Assembly (NCBI RefSeq): GCF_001667925.1
Contig: NZ_LZJR01000010.1
Span: forward strand, 62,001-126,000
Length of the DNA: 64,000 nt
Direction of reading: 5' to 3'
From: Mycobacterium sp. E2479
GTDB lineage: Bacteria; Actinomycetota; Actinomycetes; Mycobacteriales; Mycobacteriaceae
Shown here: piece by piece, positions 11,036 to 19,948 of the stretch
Position numbering within the stretch: position 1 is the first letter of the stretch
How the letters are laid out: every line of letters begins with the position of its first letter
Made by a program: the position numbers and the translations under genes
The notes under the pieces: model-generated
The model's input: the letters and a program-made list of their open reading frames with translations, nothing else
Database searches by the model: none
Told to the model about the DNA's origin: nothing

Positions 11036-11626
11036 GTGACCGCGCCGAACGAAGAACCTTCCGGTCCGCATCCGTCCGAGCCCAGGCCCGAGCACGATCC
11101 GCCCTCCGACTCACGGACGCGGATCATCCGGCGCGCGCCGACCGGGCCCATCCCCACCACGCCGGACACTCCGACCACCCACTTCGCCCCGCAATCGCCC
11201 CCCTACCCGGCCGGTTCTCGCGCAGGTCGCACGGGCTACGCCGGAGTGCCGCCCCTCGAACCCACCGATCGCACCGCCGTGGCCGCGTGCGCGGTGAGCA
11301 TCATCAGCGGCTGGGCCACGTCGGTGGTGGCCACGGATCTGATCGCCGGTTGGTGGCGAACCGACCGGTTGTTCTGCATCGCGGTGGCGTTCCTGGCCCT
11401 CGTGTTCGCGGCGACGACGGTGTCCGGCGTGATCATGCTGCTGCAACGCCGCTCGATCAGCCGCTACCTCCTGATGGCCGGTGCGCTGGTCGCCTTTCTC
11501 ACCTACATCGGGGTGTTCATCGCCGGGGCCCGAGTCGCCTGGGTGGTGCACCTGCTGCCGATACTGCCGATCGCCACGGTGGTGCTGGTGCTGCTGCCGC
11601 AAACTAAACGCTGGCTCGACGCCTGA
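11036..11626 (+). CDS. Small four-helix membrane protein, function unknown
   Basis: 196 residues, GTG start at 11036. The first 80 residues are Pro/Ser/Thr-rich and probably cytoplasmic (RAPTGPIPTTPDTPTTHF). Four hydrophobic segments follow: AVAACAVSIISGWATSVVA, IAVAFLALVFAATTVSGVIML, YLLMAGALVAFLTYIGVFIAG and a last one ending ATVVLVLLPQ. No catalytic motif is visible. Starting two bases after the M23 gene, it is almost certainly cotranscribed and perhaps helps place or control the peptidase (inference). A strong inverted repeat follows the stop codon. Confidence 0.82.
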   Translation: MTAPNEEPSGPHPSEPRPEHDPPSDSRTRIIRRAPTGPIPTTPDTPTTHFAPQSPPYPAGSRAGRTGYAGVPPLEPTDRTAVAACAVSIISGWATSVVATDLIAGWWRTDRLFCIAVAFLALVFAATTVSGVIMLLQRRSISRYLLMAGALVAFLTYIGVFIAGARVAWVVHLLPILPIATVVLVLLPQTKRWLDA

Positions 11627-11633
11627 GTTTCGC

Positions 11634-11689
11634 CGAACGTGCACGCACGGCGAGGATTTCGTCGATTTTTCGCACTGAGTGCACGTTCG
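11634..11689. terminator. Inverted repeat between convergent genes, terminator-like
   Basis: CGAACGTGCAC (11634-11644) and GTGCACGTTCG (11679-11689) are perfect 11-base arms around a 34-base loop that includes TTTTT. It lies between the stops of the membrane protein gene and uvrD1, where a two-way terminator is expected. Confidence 0.6.
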
Positions 11690-11712
11690 ACGCACGCGTC
11701 GTGGTCGTCGGG

Positions 11713-14070
11713 CTAGAGCTTGCTGATCGGGGCGTGGTTGTGCATGAGCTTCACCCGGCCCGAGCTGCCGAAGTCGATCAGCGACATCGCGGATTCGCCG
11801 ACGCCTGACACTTCCTCGACCCGGCCCAGCCCGTATTTGTCGTGCGTCACCCGGTCGCCCGGTGCGAGCACCAGTAGCGGGCGCTTGCTCATTCCCGAGC
11901 GGGTCGGCGCCGCCCGCGGCGTGCCGAACCGGCCGGCACCGCTCACCGGCGCGCTGAACGACGGGGCGGGCGCCGTGCGTCGCCATTCGATGAGTTCCTG
12001 CGGAATCTCTTGCAGAAAGCGCGACTCCGGGTTGAGCATGGGCTGTCCCCAGGAGGACCGGACGATGGCTCTGCTCAGGTAGAGCCGTTGCCGCGCCCGG
12101 GTGATCCCGACGTAGGCCAGCCGCCGCTCTTCGGACAGTTCGACCGGATCGTCCAACGACCGCATGTGGGGGAACATCCCGTCCTCCCAGCCGGTCACGA
12201 AGACCACCGGGAACTCCAGGCCCTTGGCGGTGTGCAGCGTCATCAGGGTGACCATGCCCGCGCCGTCCTCGGGGATCTCGTCGCTGTCGGAGACCAGCGA
12301 AACCCGCTCCAAAAACTCCGCCAGCACACCGGTATCCGGAACGTCTTCGTCCTCGGGGGTGTGCAAGGACTCGCCCAGTGCCGCGGCGTTGGCCCGATCG
12401 GTGCTGAATTCGTGTGCCACGCTGACGAGTTCGTTGAGGTTGTCCAAGCGCGCAAGTTCCTGGGGATCGGTCGAGGATTCGAGTTCTCGGCGGTATCCGG
12501 TGCGTTCGAGCACCGACTCGACCAGATCTCCGAGATCGTCGTCCAGGCGTCCGCGCAGATCGTCCAGCAGCTCGACGAAACCGGCGATCGCCTTCTCCGC
12601 TCGCGAATTCAGCATCGGCACTTTGCCCTCGGCCGCGGCCACGAGTGCATCGGCGAAACTGGCGCCGGTGTTCTCGGCATACACCGCCACGCAGGCCTCG
12701 GCACGATCACCGATGCCCCGGCGCGGTGTGTTGAGGATGCGCCGGATGCTAACCGTGTCCCCGGGGTTGTCCAGCACCCGCAGGTAGGCGACGATGTCGC
12801 GAATCTCCTTGCGCTCGTAGAAGCGCACTCCCCCAACGACTTTGTAGGGGATTCCGGCGCGGATGAACACCTCTTCGAACGACCGAGACGAGTTGTTGGT
12901 GCGGTAGAAGACGGCGACGTCGTTGTAGGTTATCGCGCCTTTCTCGGCGAGCGCGTCGATCTCCTCGGCGACGAACCGGGCCTCGTCGTGCTCGTTGTCG
13001 GCGACGTAGCCGACGATCAGCTCACCGGCGCCTTCGGCGGTCCACAGCCGCTTGTCGCGGCGTCCGGAGTTGCGGGCGATCACAGAGTTGGCCGCGGACA
13101 GAATGTTCTGCGTCGAGCGGTAATTCTGTTCCAGCAGAATGGTTGTGGCGTCCGGGTAATCGCGCTCGAAGTCCTCGATGTTGCGGATGGTGGCACCGCG
13201 GAACGCATAGATCGACTGGTCGGCATCGCCGACCACGCACAGCTCCGCCGGCGGCACCTCATCGGAGCCGGGCTCATTCGCCGGTCCCAGCTTCGCAGGA
13301 CCGCCGCGGCCGACCAGTTCGCGTACCAGCACGTACTGCGCGTGATTGGTGTCCTGGTACTCGTCGACGAGGACATGCCGGAACCGCCGCCGGTAGTGCT
13401 GGGCGATCTGCGGGAAGGCCCGCAGCACTGCCACGGTTTCCCCGATCAGGTCGTCGAAGTCCAGGGCGTTGGCCGCCCGCAGCCGCCGCTGGTATTCGCC
13501 GTAGACGCTGGCCACCGTGCGGGACAACTCGTCGGAATCGTCGGTCAGGTTGCCCACCGCCTCGGCCGGGTCGATGAGTTCGTTCTTCAGGTTGGAGATG
13601 GCGTTGGCCAGCAGCCGGGGCGAGTACCGCTTGATGTCGAGCCCCATGTCGCGCCCGATCATCTGCAGCAGACGCCGTGAGTCGTCGGCGTCATAGATGG
13701 AGAAGTTGGAATTGAGGCCCTCGATGACGGACGCCTGGTTGCGCAGGATCCGTACGCAGGTCGAGTGGAAGGTGGACACCCACATGGCCCGCGCCCGGTT
13801 GCCCACCAGCCGCACCACCCGTTCGCGCATCTCGGCGGCTGCCTTGTTGGTGAAGGTGATGGCCAGCACCTGCCCGACCCCGACCCCGCGTTCTGCGATC
13901 AGATAGGCGATCCGGCGGGTCAACACCGCGGTCTTTCCCGAACCCGCGCCCGCGACGATCAGCAGCGGGGAACCTTCATGCACCACCGCTTGGCGCTGTT
14001 GCGGATTGAGGCCCTCGAGCAATTGGTCTGCTTCGGAGGCCGGCTTGGCATCTGTTGCGTGCACACTCAT
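11713..14070 (-). CDS. uvrD1: ATP-dependent DNA helicase UvrD1 (PcrA/Rep family)
   Basis: 785-residue SF1A helicase. Walker A is AGAGSGKTAVLTRRI near residue 40. Motif II is LVDEYQDTNHAQY, motif III VVGDADQSIYAFRGA, motif IV EQNYRSTQNIL, motif V TLHTAKGLEFPVVFVTGWEDGMFP, and motif VI RRLAYVGITRARQRLYL. The C-terminus carries the Tudor-like RNA-polymerase-binding fold (GDRVTHDKYGLGRVEEVSGVG). It unwinds DNA in nucleotide excision repair, and mycobacterial UvrD1 is known to be stimulated by Ku, whose gene is also in this window. Length and motifs are complete. The ATG at 14070 begins MSVHATDAKPASEADQLLEGLNPQQRQAV. Confidence 0.96.
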   Translation of the reverse strand: MSVHATDAKPASEADQLLEGLNPQQRQAVVHEGSPLLIVAGAGSGKTAVLTRRIAYLIAERGVGVGQVLAITFTNKAAAEMRERVVRLVGNRARAMWVSTFHSTCVRILRNQASVIEGLNSNFSIYDADDSRRLLQMIGRDMGLDIKRYSPRLLANAISNLKNELIDPAEAVGNLTDDSDELSRTVASVYGEYQRRLRAANALDFDDLIGETVAVLRAFPQIAQHYRRRFRHVLVDEYQDTNHAQYVLVRELVGRGGPAKLGPANEPGSDEVPPAELCVVGDADQSIYAFRGATIRNIEDFERDYPDATTILLEQNYRSTQNILSAANSVIARNSGRRDKRLWTAEGAGELIVGYVADNEHDEARFVAEEIDALAEKGAITYNDVAVFYRTNNSSRSFEEVFIRAGIPYKVVGGVRFYERKEIRDIVAYLRVLDNPGDTVSIRRILNTPRRGIGDRAEACVAVYAENTGASFADALVAAAEGKVPMLNSRAEKAIAGFVELLDDLRGRLDDDLGDLVESVLERTGYRRELESSTDPQELARLDNLNELVSVAHEFSTDRANAAALGESLHTPEDEDVPDTGVLAEFLERVSLVSDSDEIPEDGAGMVTLMTLHTAKGLEFPVVFVTGWEDGMFPHMRSLDDPVELSEERRLAYVGITRARQRLYLSRAIVRSSWGQPMLNPESRFLQEIPQELIEWRRTAPAPSFSAPVSGAGRFGTPRAAPTRSGMSKRPLLVLAPGDRVTHDKYGLGRVEEVSGVGESAMSLIDFGSSGRVKLMHNHAPISKL

Positions 14071-14249
14071 GTCAGTCCAAACTTACCGCCGCCCACTGAC
14101 GCACGGCGCCCTGGCATCAGACCAGGCTAGTGGCCGCAGCCGCGGCCGCGGCATCACCCAGACTTCCGTCAATTCGGCGTGTCGACACGAGATGTCTCGA
14201 CCCGTCCCGCAGCGCACTCGCACCCCGGTGCATAAATCCGTTTCTTTGT

Positions 14250-14428
14250 ATGGCTACGGTTTTTAATGGCAAACTCGATTGGTGCTCAACGCGCAGTGCC
14301 GGCGACACTCCTCGACTCATGGAGTGGCGCCGGTAACTCCCCTACGGGTACCGGTTGGCGACGCCCGTGGGTCAACTGCTTCCGCAGAGCCCCGTGGTCC
14401 GCTTTCGGCATTCGGGGCTCTTCTTTTG
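14250..14428 (+). promoter_or_regulatory. Structured 5' leader with alternative hairpins and intrinsic terminator upstream of chorismate mutase
   Basis: Three elements are seen. (1) Hairpin 14299-14333: CCGGCG/CGCCGG outer stem with ACTCC/GGAGT inner stem. (2) Hairpin 14328-14360: CGCCGGTA pairs with TACCGG..GGCG and reuses the 3' strand of the first, so the two exclude each other. (3) AGCCCCG/CGGGGCT (14388-14394 with 14413-14419) followed by CTTCTTTT, a textbook intrinsic terminator 17 bases before the chorismate mutase ATG. A short frame (14250-14336, MATVFNGKLDWCSTRSAGD..., two Trp codons) ends inside the overlap of hairpins 1 and 2. This has the layout of an attenuator or riboswitch; alternatively it is a separate terminated small RNA. 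No known class was recognised. Confidence 0.55.
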
Positions 14429-14444
14429 TGAGGCCCGATACTGC

Positions 14445-14765
14445 ATGAGACCAGAACCCCCACATCACGACGAAGACGCGGAGTCAGCAGAAATGAACAT
14501 CGAGGTGGTAGAGACCGACGAGGTCACCGACATCGACGAGTTGCGCCGCGAGATCGACCGGCTCGACGCTGCGATCCTGGCCGCCGTGCAGCGGCGCACC
14601 GAGGTGTCACAGGCGATCGGCAAGGCCCGAATGGCATCCGGCGGCACGCGGCTTGTGCATAGCCGCGAAATGAAGGTGATCGAGCGCTACAGCGCCCTCG
14701 GCCCCGAAGGCAAGGACCTGGCGATGCTGCTGCTGCGTCTGGGCAGGGGACGGCTCGGTCACTGA
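14445..14765 (+). CDS. Chorismate mutase, AroQ-delta class, intracellular
   Basis: 106 residues, matching the roughly 105-residue M. tuberculosis Rv0948c enzyme that converts chorismate to prephenate for Phe and Tyr synthesis. The start MRPEPPHHDED (ATG 14445) matches the family N-terminus; the open frame upstream belongs to the leader. The AroQ helices show LRREIDRLDAAILAAVQRRTEVSQAIGKARM, then the catalytic-site segment GGTRLVHSREMKVIERY, and the C-terminal LLLRLGRGRLGH, which in the delta class contacts DAHP synthase and boosts activity. pgi follows on the same strand after 78 bases. Confidence 0.95.
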   Translation: MRPEPPHHDEDAESAEMNIEVVETDEVTDIDELRREIDRLDAAILAAVQRRTEVSQAIGKARMASGGTRLVHSREMKVIERYSALGPEGKDLAMLLLRLGRGRLGH

Positions 14766-14843
14766 CCTCGACGATTTATCGGTCGGGCGCAGAGCTGGCT
14801 GCGACACCTGGCTCCGGCACGTCGCAGCCCATAGGGTCGAGGC

Positions 14844-16508
14844 ATGACCTCCGTGCACATCCTCCCCGACATCACCGCCACCCCGGCGTGGGACGCCCTG
14901 CGTAGGCATCATGACCAAATCGGCGACACTCATCTGCGCCAGTTCTTCGACGACGATCCCGATCGCGGCCGGGAGCTGACCGTCTCGGTCGGCGACCTAT
15001 ACATCGATTACAGCAAGCACCGCATCACACGAGAAACGCTGCGGCTCTTGGTCGATCTCGCGCGCACGGCCAACCTCGAAGAGCGGCGCGACCAGATGTT
15101 CGCGGGGGTGCATATCAACACCTCGGAGGATCGCGCGGTCCTGCACACCGCGCTGCGACTGCCCCGGGACGCTGAGTTGGTCGTCGACGGCGAAAACGTC
15201 GTCCAGGCCGTGCACTCGGTGCTCGACGCCATGGGCGACTTCACCGACCGGTTGCGCAGCGGTGAATGGACGGGAGCCAGCGGGAAACGCATCAGCACGG
15301 TCGTCAACATCGGCATCGGTGGATCGGACCTCGGCCCGGTAATGGTCGACCAGGCGCTGCGCCACTATGCGGATGGGGGGATCTCGGCGCGGTTCGTCTC
15401 CAACGTGGACCCGGCCGACCTGATTGCCACGCTGGCCGATTTAGACCCCGCCACAACGCTATTCATCGTTGCGTCGAAGACATTCTCGACGCTGGAAACC
15501 CTGACCAATGCCACGGCCGCGCGCCGCTGGATCACCGATGCCCTCGGCGACGCCGCGGTGTCCCAGCACTTCGTCGCCGTGTCCACCAACAAACGCCTCG
15601 TCGACGACTTCGGCATCAACACCGAAAACATGTTCGGGTTCTGGGATTGGGTAGGAGGCCGCTACTCGGTTGACTCGGCGATCGGCCTGTCGGTGATGGC
15701 GGTCATCGGCCGACAAGCTTTCGCGGACTTCCTATCCGGATTCCACATCGTCGACCGGCACTTCAAAACCACGCCGTTGGAGTCCAACGCACCTGTGCTG
15801 CTTGGCCTTATCGGCCTGTGGTATTCCAACTTCATGGGGGCGCAATCGCGCGCCGTGCTCCCGTATTCCAATGACCTGGCGCGTTTCGCCGCATATCTGC
15901 AACAGCTGACCATGGAATCCAACGGCAAGTCGACCCGCGCCGACGGCAGCCCGGTCACCACGGACACCGGTGAAATCTTCTGGGGCGAACCGGGAACCAA
16001 CGGGCAGCACGCGTTCTACCAGTTGCTGCATCAGGGCACCCGCTTGGTGCCCGCGGACTTCATTGGATTCAGCCAGCCCCTCGACGATCTGCCCACCGCC
16101 GAAGGCAGCGGCAGCATGCACGACCTGTTGATGAGCAACTTCTTCGCCCAGACCCAGGTCCTGGCCTTCGGCAAGACGGCCGAAGAGATTGCGGCCGAGG
16201 GCACCCCCGCGGACGTCGTGCCGCACAAGGTGATGCCCGGTAACCGGCCGTCGACATCGATTCTGGCCAACCGGCTCACCCCGTCGGCGTTGGGCCAGCT
16301 GATCGCGCTGTACGAACATCAGGTCTTCACCGAGGGCGTGATCTGGGGGATCGACTCGTTCGACCAATGGGGCGTGGAGCTGGGCAAGACCCAGGCCAAG
16401 GCCCTGCTTCCGGTGATCACCGCGGACGGCTCGCCGGCGCCGCAGTCGGACAGCTCCACCGACGCGCTGGTGCGTCGGTATCGCAGCGAACGTGGGCGAA
16501 CCAGCTGA
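14844..16508 (+). CDS. pgi: Glucose-6-phosphate isomerase
   Basis: 554 residues, the normal length. It interconverts glucose-6-phosphate and fructose-6-phosphate. Signatures include [18 protein letters not shown] (phosphate loop), [19 protein letters not shown] (catalytic Glu/Arg region), and [26 protein letters not shown] at the C-terminus with the active-site Lys. The ATG at 14844 begins [19 protein letters not shown]. The gene ends three bases before the stop of the convergent SDR gene, leaving no room for a terminator between them. Confidence 0.97.
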   Translation: MTSVHILPDITATPAWDALRRHHDQIGDTHLRQFFDDDPDRGRELTVSVGDLYIDYSKHRITRETLRLLVDLARTANLEERRDQMFAGVHINTSEDRAVLHTALRLPRDAELVVDGENVVQAVHSVLDAMGDFTDRLRSGEWTGASGKRISTVVNIGIGGSDLGPVMVDQALRHYADGGISARFVSNVDPADLIATLADLDPATTLFIVASKTFSTLETLTNATAARRWITDALGDAAVSQHFVAVSTNKRLVDDFGINTENMFGFWDWVGGRYSVDSAIGLSVMAVIGRQAFADFLSGFHIVDRHFKTTPLESNAPVLLGLIGLWYSNFMGAQSRAVLPYSNDLARFAAYLQQLTMESNGKSTRADGSPVTTDTGEIFWGEPGTNGQHAFYQLLHQGTRLVPADFIGFSQPLDDLPTAEGSGSMHDLLMSNFFAQTQVLAFGKTAEEIAAEGTPADVVPHKVMPGNRPSTSILANRLTPSALGQLIALYEHQVFTEGVIWGIDSFDQWGVELGKTQAKALLPVITADGSPAPQSDSSTDALVRRYRSERGRTS

Positions 16509-16511
16509 ATC

Positions 16512-17261
16512 TCAGGCGAACATCTTGGTCAGCCGAGGCGGCAGCACCCGCATCAACTGCACCAGCGGCGCCCACGGCCACCACGGCACCGCCGCCCGGC
16601 CGGGCTCCCGTTCCATGGCGGCGACGAGGGCGTTGACGCCGGTTTCGTTGTCCACCATCAACATTGTGCTGTTTGACTTCGCCGTCATCTCCGACTCGAT
16701 GTAGCCGGGCTCCAGCACCGAAACCTTGACGGGCCCTTTGGCGTATTCGGCGCGCAGCGATTCGCCCAGTGAGCTCACCCCGGCCTTGCTCGCCGCATAG
16801 GCCGCCTTGACTCCCGGCACGCCCTTGTTGCCGAGCACCGAGGAGATCAGCACCAGGTGGCCCGAACCGGTCTTGTTGAACATCTCCAGGGCGGTCTCGA
16901 TCTGCACCAGAGCTGACACCAGGTTGGTCTCGAGGGTGGCCTTGTTGGCCCACAACTTGCCGGACCCCAGTTTCGCACCCTTGCCGATGCCGGCGTTGAC
17001 GACGATGCGGTCGATGCCGCCCAGTTCGTCGCTGAGTTCGGCGAATATCTTGGGGACCGCCTCGTGGTCGTTGACGTCCAGCGCGGCGACCGCGATCTTG
17101 ATGCCCGGATATTTCTGCGAGAGCTCGGCTTTCAGCTCATCGAGCCGGTCGGTGCGCCGCGCGCACAGCGCGAGGTCGCGGCCCTTGGCGGCGAAGGCGC
17201 GCGCCATTCCGGCGCCCAGCCCGGAGCTGGCGCCGGTGATGAGGATCTTCTGGCGAGTCAT
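16512..17261 (-). CDS. Short-chain dehydrogenase/reductase (Rv0945-like)
   Basis: 249 residues of classical SDR fold: cofactor loop TGASSGLGAGMARAFAAKG (TGxxxGxG), NAGIGKGAKLG after strand 4, catalytic Ser in LVLISSVLGNKGVPG and YAASKAGVSSL carrying YxxxK, all in the expected order. Arg residues after the second strand (CARRTDRLDEL) suggest NADP(H) preference. The substrate is unknown. It is separated from the glycosylase gene upstream by 42 bases on the same strand and may share its transcript. Confidence 0.9.
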   Translation of the reverse strand: MTRQKILITGASSGLGAGMARAFAAKGRDLALCARRTDRLDELKAELSQKYPGIKIAVAALDVNDHEAVPKIFAELSDELGGIDRIVVNAGIGKGAKLGSGKLWANKATLETNLVSALVQIETALEMFNKTGSGHLVLISSVLGNKGVPGVKAAYAASKAGVSSLGESLRAEYAKGPVKVSVLEPGYIESEMTAKSNSTMLMVDNETGVNALVAAMEREPGRAAVPWWPWAPLVQLMRVLPPRLTKMFA

Positions 17262-17303
17262 CGGGGCAGCATATCGACAGGCGTCAAGTCCGCGGTCGGG
17301 TGA

Positions 17304-18167
17304 CTACTTGAGCAACCGCGACATGCGCCGGTCGGCCAGGATCTTCCCACCGGTCTGACACGTTGGACAGTATTGAAAAGACTTGTCCGCGAACGACACT
17401 TCGCGCACGGTGTCCCCGCATACCGGGCAGGGCAACCCGGTGCGGGCGTGCACCCGCAATCCGGAGCGCTTCTCGCCCTTGAGCGTGGCCGCCCCCTGCC
17501 CGACGGACCGGCGTACCGCGTCGGTGAGCACCGAGACCATCGCGTCGTGCAGCGTCGCGAGCTGCGCTTCGGACAGCTTGCCGGCGGTGGCGAACGGCGA
17601 AATGCGGGCGACGTGCAGGATCTCGTCGCTGTAGGCGTTGCCGATCCCGGCGATCATCTTCTGGTCGGTGATGACCGTCTTGATCCGGCCGGTGTTGCCC
17701 GCCAACAGGTTGCCCAGCGCGTCCACGTCCAGGTCGAGCGCGTCCGGGCCGAGCGCGGCGATACCGGGGACCTGCGCCGGATCATCGACCAGCCACACCG
17801 CCAGCCGCTTCTGGGTGCCGGCCTCGGTGAGGTCGAAGCCCGGCGCCTCGCCGGGCGTGCCCAGGTGCACCCGCAGCGCGATCGGGCCCTTGCCGGGCCG
17901 CAGCGGCGCCGCGGCCAGCTTGTCCGACCACCGCAGCCAGCCCGCCCGCGACAGATGCGCGATCAGGAAGAGGGTGTCCGTCCGCAACCCGAGGTACTTG
18001 CCCCACCGCTCGGCGCCCGCCACGTTCTGGCCGTGCAACGCGCTGATCGGCGGGTCGAAGGTCTTCAACACGGACAGGGCGCCGATGTCGACCCGGCCGA
18101 TCGTCAGGCCGACGGCATGGCGTCGCAGGTGGTCGACCAGCGCTTCGATCTCGGGTAGTTCGGGCAC
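17304..18167 (-). CDS. Fpg/Nei-family DNA glycosylase, full length
   Basis: 287 residues. MPELPEIEALVDHL supplies the catalytic Pro-Glu N-terminus used for base excision and beta,delta-elimination. QKMIAGIGNAYSDEILHVARISPF is the helix-two-turn-helix, with the family's GIGN-Y/E-x-L motif. The C-terminal zinc finger is CPVCGDTVREVSF...YCPTCQTGG, four Cys. The loop FLIAHLSRAGWLRW replaces the more usual LGMSG, as in the Rv0944 group. The M. tuberculosis Rv0944 entry is only about 158 residues, so this looks like the intact ancestral gene. It should remove damaged bases; which lesions cannot be told. The cobF stop lies four bases upstream. Confidence 0.9.
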   Translation of the reverse strand: MPELPEIEALVDHLRRHAVGLTIGRVDIGALSVLKTFDPPISALHGQNVAGAERWGKYLGLRTDTLFLIAHLSRAGWLRWSDKLAAAPLRPGKGPIALRVHLGTPGEAPGFDLTEAGTQKRLAVWLVDDPAQVPGIAALGPDALDLDVDALGNLLAGNTGRIKTVITDQKMIAGIGNAYSDEILHVARISPFATAGKLSEAQLATLHDAMVSVLTDAVRRSVGQGAATLKGEKRSGLRVHARTGLPCPVCGDTVREVSFADKSFQYCPTCQTGGKILADRRMSRLLK

Positions 18168-18171
18168 CGTT

Positions 18172-18918
18172 TCAGTGTGCCGGTCGCAGCAAATAGGTGT
18201 CCATGATCCAGCCGTGCCGGGCGCGGGCTTCGGCTCGCAGCGAAACGATGCGGGCCCCCACCTCGCCGACGGTGCCCGCGATGAGCAGTTCGTTCTCGGT
18301 GCCGAGGTAGGCGCCCCACCAGATCTGCGTGTCGGGCGGACAAATCTGGAACGAGCAGTCGGCGTCGAGCATCACGACGGCGGCTTCGAGGGCCGGCCCG
18401 CGGTTGCGCAGTTGCCTTCCCGTGGTGATCAGAACGGGTTCGCCGACCTCGTTTAGCGGTATGCGGTGCCGCGCGGTCAGCGCCTGTACCGCGGTGATGC
18501 CCGGGACGACGTCGAAGGTGAAGTCGACCCGCGTGGCCACCGCACCCAGGATGCGCAGCGTGCTGTCGTAGAGCGACGGATCGCCCCATGCCAAAAAACC
18601 ACCGACGCCATGCGGACCCAGCTCGGCAGAGATGGCGTCGGCCCAAATAGCCGCGCGGGCGGCATGCCAGTCCGCAACCGCGTCCCGGTAGTCGGCATCA
18701 CCTGTCCGCTTCGGGTCGGGTAGCTCCACGAAGCGGTAGCCCGGCTCGCGGATGAAGCGGCCGCAGATCTCGCGTCGCAGCGCCACCAGGTCGCTCTTCT
18801 GCTCGCCCTTGTCCATCGCGAAGAACACCTGGACGTCGTTGAGCGCATCGATGGCCTGCACGGTCACGTAGGCGGGATCGCCGGCACCGATGCCGATGAC
18901 GTGGATGTGCCGGCCCAC
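18172..18918 (-). CDS. cobF: Precorrin-6A synthase (deacetylating), cobalamin pathway
   Basis: 248 residues from the GTG at 18918, which AGGAGG precedes at good spacing; the frame is open to 18975 but without similarity. The N-terminal SAM-dependent tetrapyrrole methylase motif HVIGIGAGDPAYVTVQA is clear. FLAWGDPSLYDSTLRIL is the family's GDPxxY substrate loop, and FDVVPGITAVQALTA a further conserved segment. CobF methylates C-1 and removes the acetyl group of precorrin-5 in aerobic B12 synthesis. The gene is reported absent from M. tuberculosis but present in M. canettii and other mycobacteria. It overlaps nothing and stands four bases from the glycosylase gene. No other cob gene is near. 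Confidence 0.92.
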   Translation of the reverse strand: MGRHIHVIGIGAGDPAYVTVQAIDALNDVQVFFAMDKGEQKSDLVALRREICGRFIREPGYRFVELPDPKRTGDADYRDAVADWHAARAAIWADAISAELGPHGVGGFLAWGDPSLYDSTLRILGAVATRVDFTFDVVPGITAVQALTARHRIPLNEVGEPVLITTGRQLRNRGPALEAAVVMLDADCSFQICPPDTQIWWGAYLGTENELLIAGTVGEVGARIVSLRAEARARHGWIMDTYLLRPAH

Positions 18919-18991
18919 TACCTCGCCTCCTGATCTTCGTTGCCCGTCAGATTGCCGAATCGCAACCTCCAGCATCTAGCCGGGACCACAA

Positions 18992-19011
18992 GTACCCAGT
19001 ACCCTGGGTAC
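18992..19011. promoter_or_regulatory. Palindromic operator candidate between cobF and diiron oxygenase
   Basis: GTACCCAG-TACC-CTGGGTAC has perfect eight-base arms and a four-base centre. It lies in the 124-base divergent promoter region, 31 bases before the oxygenase ATG and 73 bases from the cobF GTG. The size and symmetry suit a TetR-type dimer; no regulator gene is adjacent. Confidence 0.5.
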
Positions 19012-19042
19012 CGTCGAAGCACCCAATGGAGGGACGCCAGCG

Positions 19043-19948
19043 ATGACCTCAGCGGTAAAGCCCGCAGGGCCGAGTCGTGAAGAATTCTCCGACCGCCTGC
19101 TGAAGGGCTCGGTCAAAAAGTCTTATGAGCCCGTCGTCGACATCGATTGGGATGCCCCGTTGGATCCGGACAAGTTCTACCTGCCGCCCCGGCTGGTGTC
19201 GCTGTACGGCACGCCGATATGGGACGAGATGACTCGCGAGGAACAAATCGAGCTGTCCAAGCAGGAACTGGTCAACACACTGTCGGCCGGGATCTGGTTC
19301 GAGAACATGCTCAACCAGTCGCTGCTGCGCACCATCCTGCACGAGGACCCGACCAGCAGGTCGACGCATTACAAGTTGACCGAACTGGGCGACGAGACGC
19401 GGCACATGGTGATGTTCGGCAAGGCCATCGAACGCATCGGCGCCAAGCCGGTGCGCCCCAGACTGTTTCACCGATGGATCATCAACGCGCTGCCGCTGGC
19501 GTTTCAGCGCGGGTCCATGCTCTGGGTGGCAGCCCTGATCGGTGAGGAGATCTTCGACTCGCTGCAGCGGCAGATGATGGACGATCCGGAGCTCCAGCCG
19601 ATCATTCAGCGGCTCATGCGTATTCACGTCACGGAAGAGGCGCGCCACATCCAGTTCGCGCGCGACGGCGCGCGCAAGCGCGTCGTCGAGATGCCCCGGT
19701 TCAACCGCTGGTTCATGGCCAACATCAACGGCCTGGGCGGCTATTTCTTCAATTACCTGTTCAGCAATCCGGTGCCTTACGCCCGAACCGGCCTCGACCC
19801 TAAGCGGGCCCGCAAGGTCGCGCGCACCAGTCCGCATCGGCGCGACATGCAGGTTGCCGGCTTCGCTCCGCTGGCGGCGTTTCTGACCGAGATCGGCCTG
19901 ATGGGCCCGATCGCACGCCGCGGCTGGAAGCGCAGCAGGTTTCTGTGA
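19043..19948 (+). CDS. AurF-like diiron oxygenase
   Basis: 301 residues, all helical in appearance, with paired Glu/His metal motifs: KQELVNTLSAGIWFENML, ELGDETRHMVMFGKAIE (ExxxH), IGEEIFDSLQRQM and VTEEARHIQFARDGA (EExRH). This spacing fits the p-aminobenzoate N-oxygenase (AurF) family, which oxidises aryl-amines or other unactivated groups with a mu-oxo diiron centre. GGAGGGA precedes the ATG by nine bases. The next gene, a flavin monooxygenase, overlaps by four bases, so the two oxygenases are coupled and may act in sequence. The substrate is unknown. Confidence 0.85.
   Translation: MTSAVKPAGPSREEFSDRLLKGSVKKSYEPVVDIDWDAPLDPDKFYLPPRLVSLYGTPIWDEMTREEQIELSKQELVNTLSAGIWFENMLNQSLLRTILHEDPTSRSTHYKLTELGDETRHMVMFGKAIERIGAKPVRPRLFHRWIINALPLAFQRGSMLWVAALIGEEIFDSLQRQMMDDPELQPIIQRLMRIHVTEEARHIQFARDGARKRVVEMPRFNRWFMANINGLGGYFFNYLFSNPVPYARTGLDPKRARKVARTSPHRRDMQVAGFAPLAAFLTEIGLMGPIARRGWKRSRFL

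Noticed and set aside
12010..13680. 556-codon plus-strand frame opposite uvrD1
   Set aside because: It lies wholly within the helicase gene, whose motifs are complete. The translation has no family features.
14071..14249. Small protein upstream of the chorismate mutase leader
   Set aside because: Short frames only, no ribosome-binding site or similarity; most likely the uvrD1 and leader promoter region.
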